Shown piece after piece: positions 45,650-54,462 of a DNA stretch of 64,000 nucleotides (its first letter is position 1; the number at the start of each line of letters is the position of its first letter). This DNA comes from Roseibacillus sp. GTDB lineage: Bacteria; Verrucomicrobiota; Verrucomicrobiia; Verrucomicrobiales; Akkermansiaceae. The stretch lies in assembly GCA_028821775.1 (NCBI GenBank), contig JAPKFB010000002.1, forward strand, positions 62,001 through 126,000, given 5' to 3'. The position numbers and the translations under genes were made by a program. A model generated the notes under the pieces. It searched no databases and had not been told where the DNA came from. It saw only the letters and a program-made list of their open reading frames with translations.

Positions 45650-46444
45650 TCAGCCTTTCGGCGTCTCCTCCCGGGTCAGGATGCCCTTGCGGCCCGGGTT
45701 GCGAACGGCCTCGATGAGGAGAGTGGCGGCGGGTCCCCATTCCCGGGTGCCTGCTTCGTCGAGAGCGGAGTTGATGGCGAGTCCGCGTTGAAAGAGGATG
45801 GCGTAAGCGGACTTGATCTCCTGGCGCTCGTTGGGGCTGATCCCTGCGCGCCGCATGCCGACGGAGTTGAGTCCAGAGAGGCGATTTGTGTGCCGCAGAA
45901 TGCAGTAGGGCGGCACATCCTTGGAAGCTCCCGTGAGTCCCTGCACCATCGCGTGGTCGCCAATCTTGATGAATTGGTGGAAGGCGGAAGCTCCCGCTAT
46001 CACGATCGAGTTACCAACTTCCACGAAGCCACCGAAAAGGGCATTGTTGGCAATGATGTTCTTGTTCCCCAGCGTGACGTCGTGCCCGAGGTGGGCACCG
46101 GTCATGAGGTAGTTCTCATCGCCGATCCTGGTCTTGGCGCCGGCCTCGGTAGCACGATGAATGGTGACATATTCGCGAATTACGTTGCGGGATCCGATCT
46201 CGACCCCGGTTTCGGTGGCGGGATCGAAGGCCAAGTCCTGGGGATCGGCGCCCACAATGGATCCGTAGCCAATCTTATTATTCGTTCCCATCGTAACCGC
46301 CCCATGAATCCACACTTGGGCCCCGATCACAGAACCGGAACCAATCACGGCGGGACCATCAATGATCGCAAATGGCCCTATCGTGACGTCTTCAGCGATT
46401 TGGGCATCCGGAGAGATTTGCGCGGAGGAGTGAATGTCGGGCAC
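45650..46444 (-). CDS. lpxA: UDP-N-acetylglucosamine O-acyltransferase
   Basis: A 264-residue left-handed beta-helix acyltransferase for the first step of lipid A synthesis (EC 2.3.1.129). Hexapeptide repeats fill the N-terminal 190 residues. The catalytic His is one of H118/H121 in MTGAHLGHDVTLGN, matching E. coli H122/H125. The C-terminal helical domain ends the protein. It implies a lipopolysaccharide outer membrane. It lies 61 bp after radC on the same strand and faces the respiratory cluster end-on; lpxD, fabZ and lpxB are not adjacent. Confidence 0.95.
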   Translation of the reverse strand: MPDIHSSAQISPDAQIAEDVTIGPFAIIDGPAVIGSGSVIGAQVWIHGAVTMGTNNKIGYGSIVGADPQDLAFDPATETGVEIGSRNVIREYVTIHRATEAGAKTRIGDENYLMTGAHLGHDVTLGNKNIIANNALFGGFVEVGNSIVIAGASAFHQFIKIGDHAMVQGLTGASKDVPPYCILRHTNRLSGLNSVGMRRAGISPNERQEIKSAYAILFQRGLAINSALDEAGTREWGPAATLLIEAVRNPGRKGILTREETPKG

Positions 46445-46505
46445 GAAGGGAGTTTGATGAATATTGGAGGAAGCTCAATGGTGGGTTTGGAGCTTTTTCC
46501 AGCCC

Positions 46506-47192
46506 TTAGAGCAATCCTGCCTCCTTGAAGGAAAAGTAACCTTCATTCCGCACCGAGGGTTTGCCGATGATGAGATGATCGAGAAACGCCACCTGCATCA
46601 GGGTTGCAGCGGCGGCGACCCGCTTGGTCAGCTCGCGATCTGCTCTGCTGGGACTGGGGTCTCCGGAGGGATGGTTGTGAACGAGGAGAAATCCGTAGGC
46701 CTTATGCAGAACGACGGGGTGAAGAATGTCGCGAGGGTGCGCAACAGTTTCGTTGAGGCTTCCATCCGAGATGGTGTGATAACGGGTGGCGCGGAGACGC
46801 GTGTCGAGAAGGGCCAGTCGCAGGGATTCGTGATTGAGGAGACGCATCTGTGGCGCGAAGACACCGCAGGCTGCCTCCGGGCAGTCCAGCATGACCTGAT
46901 CGGCTTGTTCACGGGCAACCCGCGAACCCACTTCGAAGGCTGCGGCCAATTGGGCAGCCTTGGCGAGCCCGAGCCCGTGTTCGCCAGCGAGCTGCGCAAT
47001 TTCCAGGCTACCGAGCGCGGACAGTCCGCCGTAGTGGCAGAGGAGTCTCTGCCCCACTTCGATCGCGCTCTCACCCTTCACCCCAACGCGCAGGAAGATG
47101 GCCAGCAACTCCGCATCGCTGAGGGAGGAAGGCCCCAGCTGGGCCATCTTCTCGCGGGGGCGCTTCTGGTCGGGCAGGTCGTGAATGATCAC
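46506..47192 (-). CDS. radC: RadC/JAB-domain protein
   Basis: A 228-residue protein of the RadC family. It has an N-terminal helix-hairpin-helix region starting IIHDLPDQKRPREKM and a C-terminal MPN/JAMM metalloprotease-like domain with HNHPSGDPSPSRAD. The start is a GTG at 47192, where the family N-terminus begins; the frame continues upstream but without similarity. RadC was named for DNA repair, but its true activity is unresolved. A CRP-type palindrome lies about 110 bp upstream. Confidence 0.92.
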   Translation of the reverse strand: MIIHDLPDQKRPREKMAQLGPSSLSDAELLAIFLRVGVKGESAIEVGQRLLCHYGGLSALGSLEIAQLAGEHGLGLAKAAQLAAAFEVGSRVAREQADQVMLDCPEAACGVFAPQMRLLNHESLRLALLDTRLRATRYHTISDGSLNETVAHPRDILHPVVLHKAYGFLLVHNHPSGDPSPSRADRELTKRVAAAATLMQVAFLDHLIIGKPSVRNEGYFSFKEAGLL

Positions 47193-47302
47193 AGCTCCAC
47201 GAATAGCGAAGAGTGGTCGGATGAACAGTCTTTTCGGAAGGCACGCTGCAGCGAGGCGCTGAAGCGTGCCTTCGAAATCGGCGAAGGGAGAATGGCTGGG
47301 AG

Positions 47303-47324
47303 GCTTGTGAAGAATTTCACAAGC
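47303..47324. promoter_or_regulatory. Second CRP-type palindrome, upstream of radC
   Basis: GCTTGTGA (47303-47310) and TCACAAGC (47317-47324) form a perfect inverted repeat around a 6-bp centre. The core is TGTGA-N6-TCACA, the same as the site upstream of actA. It lies 110 bp upstream of the radC GTG and 146 bp after the end of the oppC-like gene. Confidence 0.55.
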
Positions 47325-47470
47325 TCCCGGGCCCTTGGAGGAATGGAGGCTGTGACGCCTTGGAGGGGGAGCGAGAATTTTTGAGGGGCACGCTTGGTTG
47401 CTCCCGGGCACTCCAACGCCAATGGTTTGGCGAAGTAAAACATCTTGGACGATGAGCTCACCGCGTGGAC

Positions 47471-48433
47471 TCAGTCCTTCGCGGCCTTGGGATCGAGCGC
47501 GTCGCGCAAGCCATCGCCGAGGAAGTTGAAGGCGAAGAGCGTGGAGGTGAAGAAGAGACCCGGGAGGATGAGGAGCATCGGTTGGGTCTCCATGAAATTG
47601 GCACCATCCTTGATCAGGACCCCCCAGGAGCTGTTGGGCGCCTTGATGCCGAGGCCCAGAAAGGAAAGAGTGGCCTCGTACATGATGAAGCCGGGGACGG
47701 TGAGGGTCACGTAGACAATGGAAGGGCCAAGCGTATTTGGAATGATGTGACGAAGGAGAATGCGCATGGGAGAGAGACCCAGGGAGCGGGCGGCCTGGGT
47801 GAATTCCTGCTGCTTCATGGAGAGGACTTGAGCGCGGGTAATTCGGGCGAGGGTGAGCCAACCGAGCGCGCTGATGGCGACCAGGAGAGGGACGACGTTT
47901 GAAATCCTGCGAATGGTCTTCTGAGTGGTTTGCTTTTCGATGTTGAGTTTTTCGATGATCCACGCGGACGCTTCTCCCGCCTTCGCGTCGAAGAGTTGTT
48001 GCAGCAGGATGATCAGGACCAGGAAGGGAATGGCGTAGAGGACATCCACAAGGCGCATCATGGTGGCGTCGATCCGGCCCCCGGTATAACCCGAGACGGC
48101 ACCGTAGAGGATGCCGATACAGAACGCCACCGCGGTGGCGGTGAGACCGACCACGAGGGAGAGTTGGCCGCCATAGAGAATGCGGGAGAGAAGGTCCCGG
48201 CCCATCTGGTCGGTCCCCAACCAATGCGCCCCGCTGGAGGAGGAAAACTTGTTGTCAAGATTCTGGATGTTGGGATCGGCCATGAACCAGGCTGCGACGA
48301 AGCAGAGCAGGAGCATCAGGATGAGGAAGATCCCACTGCCGACCGCGACTTTGTTTTGTCGCAGGCGGTGCCAGGCATCCATCCAAAGGGAAGTGCCCCT
48401 GGCGAACTCGGGCTGAGGTTCACTTGATGTCAT
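47471..48433 (-). CDS. Peptide ABC transporter permease, OppC/DppC type
   Basis: A 320-residue inner-membrane permease with six TM helices. It has the typical LGTDQMGRDLLSRILYGG motif of OppC/DppC proteins and an EAA loop around AARSLGLSPMRILLRHIIPN. The N-terminal cytoplasmic part is about 25 residues long. It is the last gene of the minus-strand set OppA-OppB-OppC, with 3 bp between it and the oppB-like stop codon. No ATPase gene follows it; the ATPases lie 9-11 kb away on the plus strand. Confidence 0.92.
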   Translation of the reverse strand: MTSSEPQPEFARGTSLWMDAWHRLRQNKVAVGSGIFLILMLLLCFVAAWFMADPNIQNLDNKFSSSSGAHWLGTDQMGRDLLSRILYGGQLSLVVGLTATAVAFCIGILYGAVSGYTGGRIDATMMRLVDVLYAIPFLVLIILLQQLFDAKAGEASAWIIEKLNIEKQTTQKTIRRISNVVPLLVAISALGWLTLARITRAQVLSMKQQEFTQAARSLGLSPMRILLRHIIPNTLGPSIVYVTLTVPGFIMYEATLSFLGLGIKAPNSSWGVLIKDGANFMETQPMLLILPGLFFTSTLFAFNFLGDGLRDALDPKAAKD

Positions 48434-48436
48434 TAC

Positions 48437-49357
48437 CTAGAGGGAATCGCGCAGGCGGGGGTTCATGAGAGCCTGAATGATATCAGAGACGAGGTTGAGA
48501 ATGACGATGAGGAATCCGTAGTAGAGCACACAGCCGAGCAGGAGGAAGATGTCCCGATCGACCGTGCCATTGATGAAGTGCCGTCCCATCCCGGGAACCT
48601 GGAAGATCGTTTCCACCACGAAGGAACCGCTGATGAGACCCGCGAAGGCGGGGCCGAGGAAGGCGACGGTGGGGAGGAGTCCTCCCCGCAGGGTGTGGCG
48701 GCGAATGATGGTGAGAAAGGGCAGGCCTTTGGCGTAGGCGGTGCGCACGTAATCCTGGTTGAGGATTTCCAGCATGCCTCCGCGGGTGAGCCGGGCAAGG
48801 TAGGCTGCCGGGGCAAGGCCGAGGGTGAGGGCAGGGAGGAGAATATCCAGGGGGGTTTCCCAGCCGGCGACTTTGAGGGCGGGGACCTTCATGGCGATGA
48901 AGGTCTGCAGGAGGGGGCCCACGATGAAGGCCGCGACACAGATGCCGATCATGGCAAATCCCATACTGAAGTAATCGAACCAGGTGTTCTTCTTGACCGC
49001 CGAGAATACTCCCAGGGGGATGCCGATGACACAGGCGATGAACAAGGCGTTGAGCCCCAGGATCACGGAAGGGGGAAAGGACTGCTTGAGGATGTAGGAA
49101 ACTTCGCGGTTCTTCTTGGGGGAGATCCCGAGATCCTGGTTCACGATGAGGCGCTTCAGGTACATGGCGTACTGCAGCGGAACGGGCCGATCGAGGCCGA
49201 AGCGGGCCCGCTGTTCCTGGAGCGCTTCTTCCGACATTTTCTTTTCCTTCACAAAGGCATCGCCCGGCAAGGCGCTGATCAGAAAGAAGGAGATCGTGAG
49301 CAGGACGAAGAGGACAAGAAGGCCCTGGAGAAGGCGCTGGAAGATGAAGCGAAGCAC
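48437..49357 (-). CDS. Peptide ABC transporter permease, OppB/DppB type
   Basis: A 306-residue permease with six TM helices, GTG start (encoding MLRFIFQRLLQGLLVLFVLL). The OppB-type signature is FFLISALPGDAF in the first helix region, and the EAA loop is YAKGLPFLTIIRRHTLRGG. It forms a heterodimeric channel with the OppC-type protein encoded just downstream. Only 3 bp separate it from the oppA-like gene upstream, showing an operon. Confidence 0.92.
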   Translation of the reverse strand: MLRFIFQRLLQGLLVLFVLLTISFFLISALPGDAFVKEKKMSEEALQEQRARFGLDRPVPLQYAMYLKRLIVNQDLGISPKKNREVSYILKQSFPPSVILGLNALFIACVIGIPLGVFSAVKKNTWFDYFSMGFAMIGICVAAFIVGPLLQTFIAMKVPALKVAGWETPLDILLPALTLGLAPAAYLARLTRGGMLEILNQDYVRTAYAKGLPFLTIIRRHTLRGGLLPTVAFLGPAFAGLISGSFVVETIFQVPGMGRHFINGTVDRDIFLLLGCVLYYGFLIVILNLVSDIIQALMNPRLRDSL

Positions 49358-49360
49358 GGG

Positions 49361-50986
49361 TTATTCGGTATTCGTTTCCAGCGAGATGAACTTGAAGGGG
49401 TGGTTGTTCAGGAGAAGAGGACTCCAGCCTTTCACCCGCTTGTCGATGATGTAGTTCGTGGTGTACCAATAAATGGGAATGGCGGGGATCTCGCTCATCA
49501 GGATCTCCTCCGCACTTTGGAGCACCTTCAGGCGTTCCCCGGCATCAGGAACGTGCTCGGAGTCCTTGAGAAGTTTCTCGAAGTCCTTGTCGAACCACCC
49601 GGTTCGGTTGTTGCCGCCTCCTTCGATCCACATGTCGAGAAAGGTGGTGGGGTCGAGGTAGTCGCCGATCCAACCGGCATCTGCGAGGTCGTAATCGAGA
49701 TTGGTTTGCGCGACGAGGTAGGAAGTCCACTCCTTCTGTTCGATCTCAACCGAGATCCCCAGGTTCTGCGCCCACATGCCCTGGTAGGCTTCGGCGAGAC
49801 GCTTGGCAACATCGCGATCGGTGGTGAGGAGTTTGAGGACCGGAAATTTCTTGGTGGTCCCGTCGTAGCCAGCCTCGACGAGGAGTTGTCTGGCCTTCTC
49901 CTTGTCGAACTCAACCGAGCGTGGGGTCTTGTAGTTCCCGAAGGGAGGCACCATGCCGTAGGTCGGTTGCTGGCCTCCGCGCAGGACGTTGTTGATCAGG
50001 GACTCCCGGTCGAGGGCCAAGGCGAGGGCCTTGCGGACCCGGACGTCCTTGAGAACTTCCCTGGTCACATTGCAGCGAATGAACTTGGTGCCGAGGTAGA
50101 GTTCGCTGCGAACCTCGTCGGGGTAGTTTTCGTTGGCGTAGGGGATGAGCTCGGGGGGAAGGGTGTAGGTGACGTGCATGAGCCCGTCGAAGAACATGCG
50201 CGACTCGGTGTAGGTGTTGTTGACGGGCAAGAAGCGAATGCCGTTGAGTTTCACCTGGGCGGCGTCCCAGTAGTGGGGATTGCGCTCGACCTCGATATGG
50301 TCGTTGATGCGCCAGGACTTGAGGGTGAAGGGGCCGTTGCTGATCAGTTTGCCAGGCATCGTCCAGCCGCTGTCGGGATCGGCGATGTCCCCCTCGTTCT
50401 CCCGCAGGATGACATGGCGGGGCACGGGGTACCAGGTGTAGTGCTTGGTGATTTCGGGCAGGAAGGGCAGGGAGCCGCGGAGGGTGATCTCGAGGGTGAA
50501 ATCGTCCAGCGCCTTGACGCCTACTTCGTTGAAGTCCGTGGTTTTGGCTTTGTGGAAATCCTCCGCTCCCTTGATGTAGTAGAGCATCTCCGCGTATTCG
50601 GCTGCGAGCTTGGGAGTCAGCATGCGCTCGTAGGAAAAGAGAAAATCGAGGGTGGTGACCGGATTTCCGTCGGACCAGGTGCGGTCTTCGCCCAGGTGAA
50701 AGGTCCACACCGTAAAGTCGTCGTTGTGTTCCCAGCTCTTGGCGGCTCCTGGCAGGGCGGTGCCGTTTTCGCTGGGATGCTCGACGCAGAGTCCTTCGAA
50801 GAGGGCCCGAATGATGTTACTCTCAAGGACTCCCGAAACGAGTTGGGGGTCGAGGCCCTGGGGTTCGGAGGAATTGCCAAAGATCAGAATTCCCTTCTCG
50901 ACCGCCTTGTCCGCGGTGGTCTGGTCGTCGCAGGAGACGAGAAACGCGCAGCCAAGGGCCAGGCTGAGAACTAGGAGGACGCGCAT
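49361..50986 (-). CDS. Oligopeptide-binding lipoprotein (OppA-like, SBP family 5)
   Basis: A 541-residue periplasmic solute-binding lipoprotein. The start at 50986 gives a signal peptide with lipobox LVSC and lipidated C19. The open frame continues far upstream but into a repeated leader sequence. SBP family 5 features include EPQGLDPQLVSGVLESNI near the N-terminus and TWSDGNPVTTLDFLFSYERM. It feeds peptides to the OppB/OppC pair encoded downstream. It is divergent from a second transporter set across 332 bp. Confidence 0.93.
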   Translation of the reverse strand: MRVLLVLSLALGCAFLVSCDDQTTADKAVEKGILIFGNSSEPQGLDPQLVSGVLESNIIRALFEGLCVEHPSENGTALPGAAKSWEHNDDFTVWTFHLGEDRTWSDGNPVTTLDFLFSYERMLTPKLAAEYAEMLYYIKGAEDFHKAKTTDFNEVGVKALDDFTLEITLRGSLPFLPEITKHYTWYPVPRHVILRENEGDIADPDSGWTMPGKLISNGPFTLKSWRINDHIEVERNPHYWDAAQVKLNGIRFLPVNNTYTESRMFFDGLMHVTYTLPPELIPYANENYPDEVRSELYLGTKFIRCNVTREVLKDVRVRKALALALDRESLINNVLRGGQQPTYGMVPPFGNYKTPRSVEFDKEKARQLLVEAGYDGTTKKFPVLKLLTTDRDVAKRLAEAYQGMWAQNLGISVEIEQKEWTSYLVAQTNLDYDLADAGWIGDYLDPTTFLDMWIEGGGNNRTGWFDKDFEKLLKDSEHVPDAGERLKVLQSAEEILMSEIPAIPIYWYTTNYIIDKRVKGWSPLLLNNHPFKFISLETNTE

Positions 50987-51318
50987 CGGTGGAGAAGTTG
51001 CGACAAATTGAGGGGATTGGCAGGTTTTTTTTCGGGAGCGACGGCAGAACTTTGCGTTGGTCTCACCCGCGGTGCGAGGGTGCAGATTGAAAACGGGGCC
51101 AAGGAGAGAGGCGGAAAGGAGCAGCGAGGGGCAGAGAGGGCGGGCGGAAGGCCAGTTCGAAATAGTTGGGCACGCCCATTGGTAGAAATGTTGCGGCAAA
51201 TTGAGGGGATGCGCAGGATTTGTTTTGGGGAGGGGACGATGAATTTTCCGCGGGCTTGCTTCGTCTCATCTGGAAGCTAGAACTGTTGAACGACCTGACC
51301 TCTTTTCAGGCCTCATCG
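50987..51318. repeat. Divergent intergenic region with a duplicated leader segment
   Basis: The 332 bp between two divergent transporter operons hold an imperfect direct repeat of about 60-80 bp. Copy A (about 50984-51060) abuts the oppA-like start; copy B (about 51172-51265) lies 188 bp away, near the plus-strand operon. Both share CAAATTGAGGGGAT, a GCAGG plus T-rich tract, and a GGAG-GACG segment. On the minus strand each is followed by an ATG. No separate gene is evident. Confidence 0.6.
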
Positions 51319-52788
51319 ATGAAGGTATATTTTATCCGGCGTCTTCTCCTGGTTCCCCTCACGATGATTGGAGTGACGTTTCTGGGGTTCTCGATCACGC
51401 GCATCATGCCGGGAGGTCCCATTGAGCAGCAGATGCAGGAGGCCGCCAAGGCCAGCATGGATGGCGGGGGTGGAGCAGGAAAAGGGGGCGGGTCCCTGAC
51501 TGACGAGCAACTGGAGGAGCTGGAGCGGGAGTACGGTTACGACAAGATTTTGCCCATCGCGTATCTGCAATGGCTGGGAGCGCTGCCCAGGGAGCGTCGG
51601 CATTCTCAAGAGGACTTCAAGAAGGGGGGGGAGGAACGGGTGGGTGATGCTGCGGTGGAGCACTATGAAACCGAAACGCTCGTGATCGTGGGAGATTCCG
51701 GACGACAGGCCAAGGTGGTGCGGGCCCAGGGGGAGCTCAAGCGGCCCATGAAACCGAAGGACGAGGAGGACCAAGAGGCCTCCGAGAAGTTTAAGAGTGA
51801 GTTGGCGGACTGGAAGGAGGCCATGAAGAAGTCCCTGGCGGAGCGGCACGAGGTGGTCTCCGCCACTTATTTGGATGACAACACCAAGGTCTCTAAAAGC
51901 GGGTGGAAGGTGCGCATCGAGACTCCGGAAGACTTGCAGGCCACCTGGTTGCGTCGGCATGAGGGCAAGAAAATCGAGGATGCGCGGGACAACTACGATG
52001 CCCGGGCGGTGATGTACAAGACGAAGTTTTCGGGGGTCATCCAAGGGGACTTTGGGCGCTCCACCGAGTTTGGAGAACCGGTCCTCACCCTGATCTGGCA
52101 GCGCATGCCCATCGCGGCCTACTTCGGCTTGCTCACGGCCCTCATCAGCTATGGAGTCTGTCTTCCCCTGGGGGTGCTCAAGGCGATCAAGCACCGCACT
52201 CCGATCGACAATCTGAGCTCGGTTCTGATCTTTGTGGGGTATTCCATTCCCGGTTTCGCCCTGGGTGCGGTCCTGGTCGTTTACCTTGGGGCCCGCACCC
52301 ACATGTTTCCCCTGCTTGGATTGACCGGCCCCGAATTCGACACCTTGAGCAATTGGGGGAAGGTCAAGGATTTGGCGCACCATACGGTGTTGCCGCTCCT
52401 CTGTTACGTGGTGAGCAGCTTCGCATGGTTGACCATGATGATGAAAAACAACCTGATGGACAATCTGGCCGCCGACTACGTTCGGACCGCGGTGGCCAAG
52501 GGTGTTCGCTTCCGCACTGCGGTCTTTCGCCATGCCTTTCGCAACTCCTTCATTCCGATTGCGACCAGCCTGGGTCAGCTCATTACCATCTTTGTGACGG
52601 GGAGCATGCTCATTGAGGCGGTCTTTGACATCCAGGGATTCGGTCTCCTGCAGTTGATCGCGATTACGGGCAAGGATTCCTATGTTATCATGGGGACCCT
52701 GGTCTTCGCGTCCTTCCTCATGATCATGGGAAATATTCTTTCGGATCTCATCGTCGCGTTCGTCGATCCACGCGTGAAGTTCAACTAG
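51319..52788 (+). CDS. ABC transporter permease, YejB type, with enlarged periplasmic loop
   Basis: A 489-residue permease; typical YejB is about 365. The start at 51319 (MKVYFIRRLLLVPLTMIGV) begins the first TM helix; an upstream in-frame extension is not hydrophobic. FLGFSITRIMPGGPIEQQ is typical of YejB. About 225 charged residues (roughly 32-255) separate TM1 from TM2, far more than usual. The EAA loop (AVAKGVRFRTAVFRHAFRNS) is normal. It forms a pair with the YejE-like protein encoded 3 bp downstream. Confidence 0.9.
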   Translation: MKVYFIRRLLLVPLTMIGVTFLGFSITRIMPGGPIEQQMQEAAKASMDGGGGAGKGGGSLTDEQLEELEREYGYDKILPIAYLQWLGALPRERRHSQEDFKKGGEERVGDAAVEHYETETLVIVGDSGRQAKVVRAQGELKRPMKPKDEEDQEASEKFKSELADWKEAMKKSLAERHEVVSATYLDDNTKVSKSGWKVRIETPEDLQATWLRRHEGKKIEDARDNYDARAVMYKTKFSGVIQGDFGRSTEFGEPVLTLIWQRMPIAAYFGLLTALISYGVCLPLGVLKAIKHRTPIDNLSSVLIFVGYSIPGFALGAVLVVYLGARTHMFPLLGLTGPEFDTLSNWGKVKDLAHHTVLPLLCYVVSSFAWLTMMMKNNLMDNLAADYVRTAVAKGVRFRTAVFRHAFRNSFIPIATSLGQLITIFVTGSMLIEAVFDIQGFGLLQLIAITGKDSYVIMGTLVFASFLMIMGNILSDLIVAFVDPRVKFN

Positions 52789-52791
52789 GCG

Positions 52792-54462
52792 ATGTTTAGA
52801 ATTCTCGGCTTGGTATTCATCCTCGGCGCAGTGGGCGCGGTGGTGGGAGAATTCATGGGGCTCAAGCTGCCCACCGTGAGTTGGGGGTTTGAATTGAGCC
52901 GCAATGTGGAGTTTTTCCGCTTTCAAACCGAGGGAGGGTCAAGCTTTGGCGGGCTCATGTACTCCCTCGCGCAATGGCTCAACGAACGCGTCGGGCTCTC
53001 GAACGCCAATGGCTTGCTCTGGTTTGGCTGGTTGACGGCGGCCATGGCGCTTTGGTTCGGAGTCTACCTCCTGAAAACCTTTTGGCGCCCGGAATCGCTC
53101 ACTCCGCTCACCCAGCGCCGGCTGGATCGTTTCAAGCAGATCAGGCGGGGATACTATTCCTTCCTGGCTCTGATCGGCCTCATGGTCCTTGCTTCCTTTG
53201 ATCAGGTTCTGGTGGGGTCGGAGGCGATCATGGTGAGATACGAGGGTAAAACCTATTGGCCAGCACTGACGCAGAAGATCGAGAAGGGCGAGGAGTTCGG
53301 AGTGGAAGGAGACCTGGCCAAGGCGGCCCCGAAATACCGGGAGCTCAAGGAGCGCTTCAAGGAAGAAGGTTCGCCCAACAAGGTCTTCATGCCGCTGTGG
53401 CCCTACGGCGCCACCAACGACAACATCACGGCGCTGGCCTCCGAGTTGGAGACCCGGGACGACCTCGTATACGAGTCTTCCAAGACCTTGCGCTCCGGCC
53501 TGGGAACGAGGATTTATGATCAGCGCCATCCCGAGCAGGTTCACGTTCAGTACAAGTTTCGCGACGGGATCAAAACCGGGTCGGCCTTTGGTTGGAACCG
53601 CGATCGCAATCGGGTCTACGGTGCGACTTACGAGAAGGGAACGCTGGTGGCGGGATCGGAGAGTTGGAGCGGGGAGGGATCCCTCGAGGATTTTCTCAAG
53701 GCCACTCCGGAGACCCTCTACAACGTGGATCGGCCGCCCTCTTCCCCAGTCATGGGCACCGCGCCGCGCCACCCGCTGGGCACTAATTCCCAGGGCTACG
53801 ATGTGATTTCCTACCTTTACGGAGGGCTCAAGGTGAACATCCAGGCGGCCTTGGTTTACATTCCGATCGTCTATTGTGTCGGCATCACGATCGGGCTCCT
53901 GATGGGATACTTCGGGGGAACCTTCGATATCGTGGTGCAGCGCCTGATCGAAATCCTCTCCAACATCCCCTTCCTCTTTCTGGTCATCATCGTGAGTGAG
54001 GCGGTGCCCGCGCAGTGGAAGGATCGCTTCGGTCTCTATGTCATTCTCGGGATTCTGGCGCTCTTTGGCTGGATTGGGATGACCTACTACATGCGCACCG
54101 CGGCCCTCAAGGAAAAGGCACGAGACTACATTGCGGCCAGCCGGGTGCTCGGGGCCTCGACGCCACGGATCCTCTTCCGGCACCTGCTGCCCAACTCGGT
54201 GGCCATCGTGGTGACCCTCGTGCCATTTTCGGTTTCAGGCCTGGTTCTTTCTCTGACGGCCTTGGATTACCTGGGCTTTGGCTTGCCGGAGAAGTACGCC
54301 ACCTGGGGCAAGTTGTTGCAGGACGGATTGCACAATCTCTCCTCGCCCTGGCTGGTGAGTTCGGCCTTCGTGGCCCTGGTCGTTCTCCTGGTGCTGGTCA
54401 CCTTTGTGGGAGAGGCCGTGCGAGAAGCCTTTGATCCCAAGAAATTCACCGTCTACCGCTGA
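52792..54462 (+). CDS. ABC transporter permease, YejE type, enlarged
   Basis: A 556-residue permease; typical YejE is about 340. Two extra N-terminal TM helices (about 3-22 and 78-97) precede the normal YejE start (RRGYYSFLALIGLMVLASF, about 119-137). After SEAIMVRYEGKTYWPAL comes a 200-residue periplasmic domain before HPLGTNSQGYDVISYLYGG and five TM helices. The EAA loop is ASRVLGASTPRILFRHLLPN. Its stop overlaps the start of the binding-protein gene (TGATG). Confidence 0.9.
   Translation: MFRILGLVFILGAVGAVVGEFMGLKLPTVSWGFELSRNVEFFRFQTEGGSSFGGLMYSLAQWLNERVGLSNANGLLWFGWLTAAMALWFGVYLLKTFWRPESLTPLTQRRLDRFKQIRRGYYSFLALIGLMVLASFDQVLVGSEAIMVRYEGKTYWPALTQKIEKGEEFGVEGDLAKAAPKYRELKERFKEEGSPNKVFMPLWPYGATNDNITALASELETRDDLVYESSKTLRSGLGTRIYDQRHPEQVHVQYKFRDGIKTGSAFGWNRDRNRVYGATYEKGTLVAGSESWSGEGSLEDFLKATPETLYNVDRPPSSPVMGTAPRHPLGTNSQGYDVISYLYGGLKVNIQAALVYIPIVYCVGITIGLLMGYFGGTFDIVVQRLIEILSNIPFLFLVIIVSEAVPAQWKDRFGLYVILGILALFGWIGMTYYMRTAALKEKARDYIAASRVLGASTPRILFRHLLPNSVAIVVTLVPFSVSGLVLSLTALDYLGFGLPEKYATWGKLLQDGLHNLSSPWLVSSAFVALVVLLVLVTFVGEAVREAFDPKKFTVYR

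Noticed and set aside
48578-50974. Long plus-strand open frame opposite the OppA/OppB-like genes (about 800 codons)
   Set aside because: Antisense shadow; Gly/Glu/Val-rich composition without domains, and the minus strand holds clear transporter genes.
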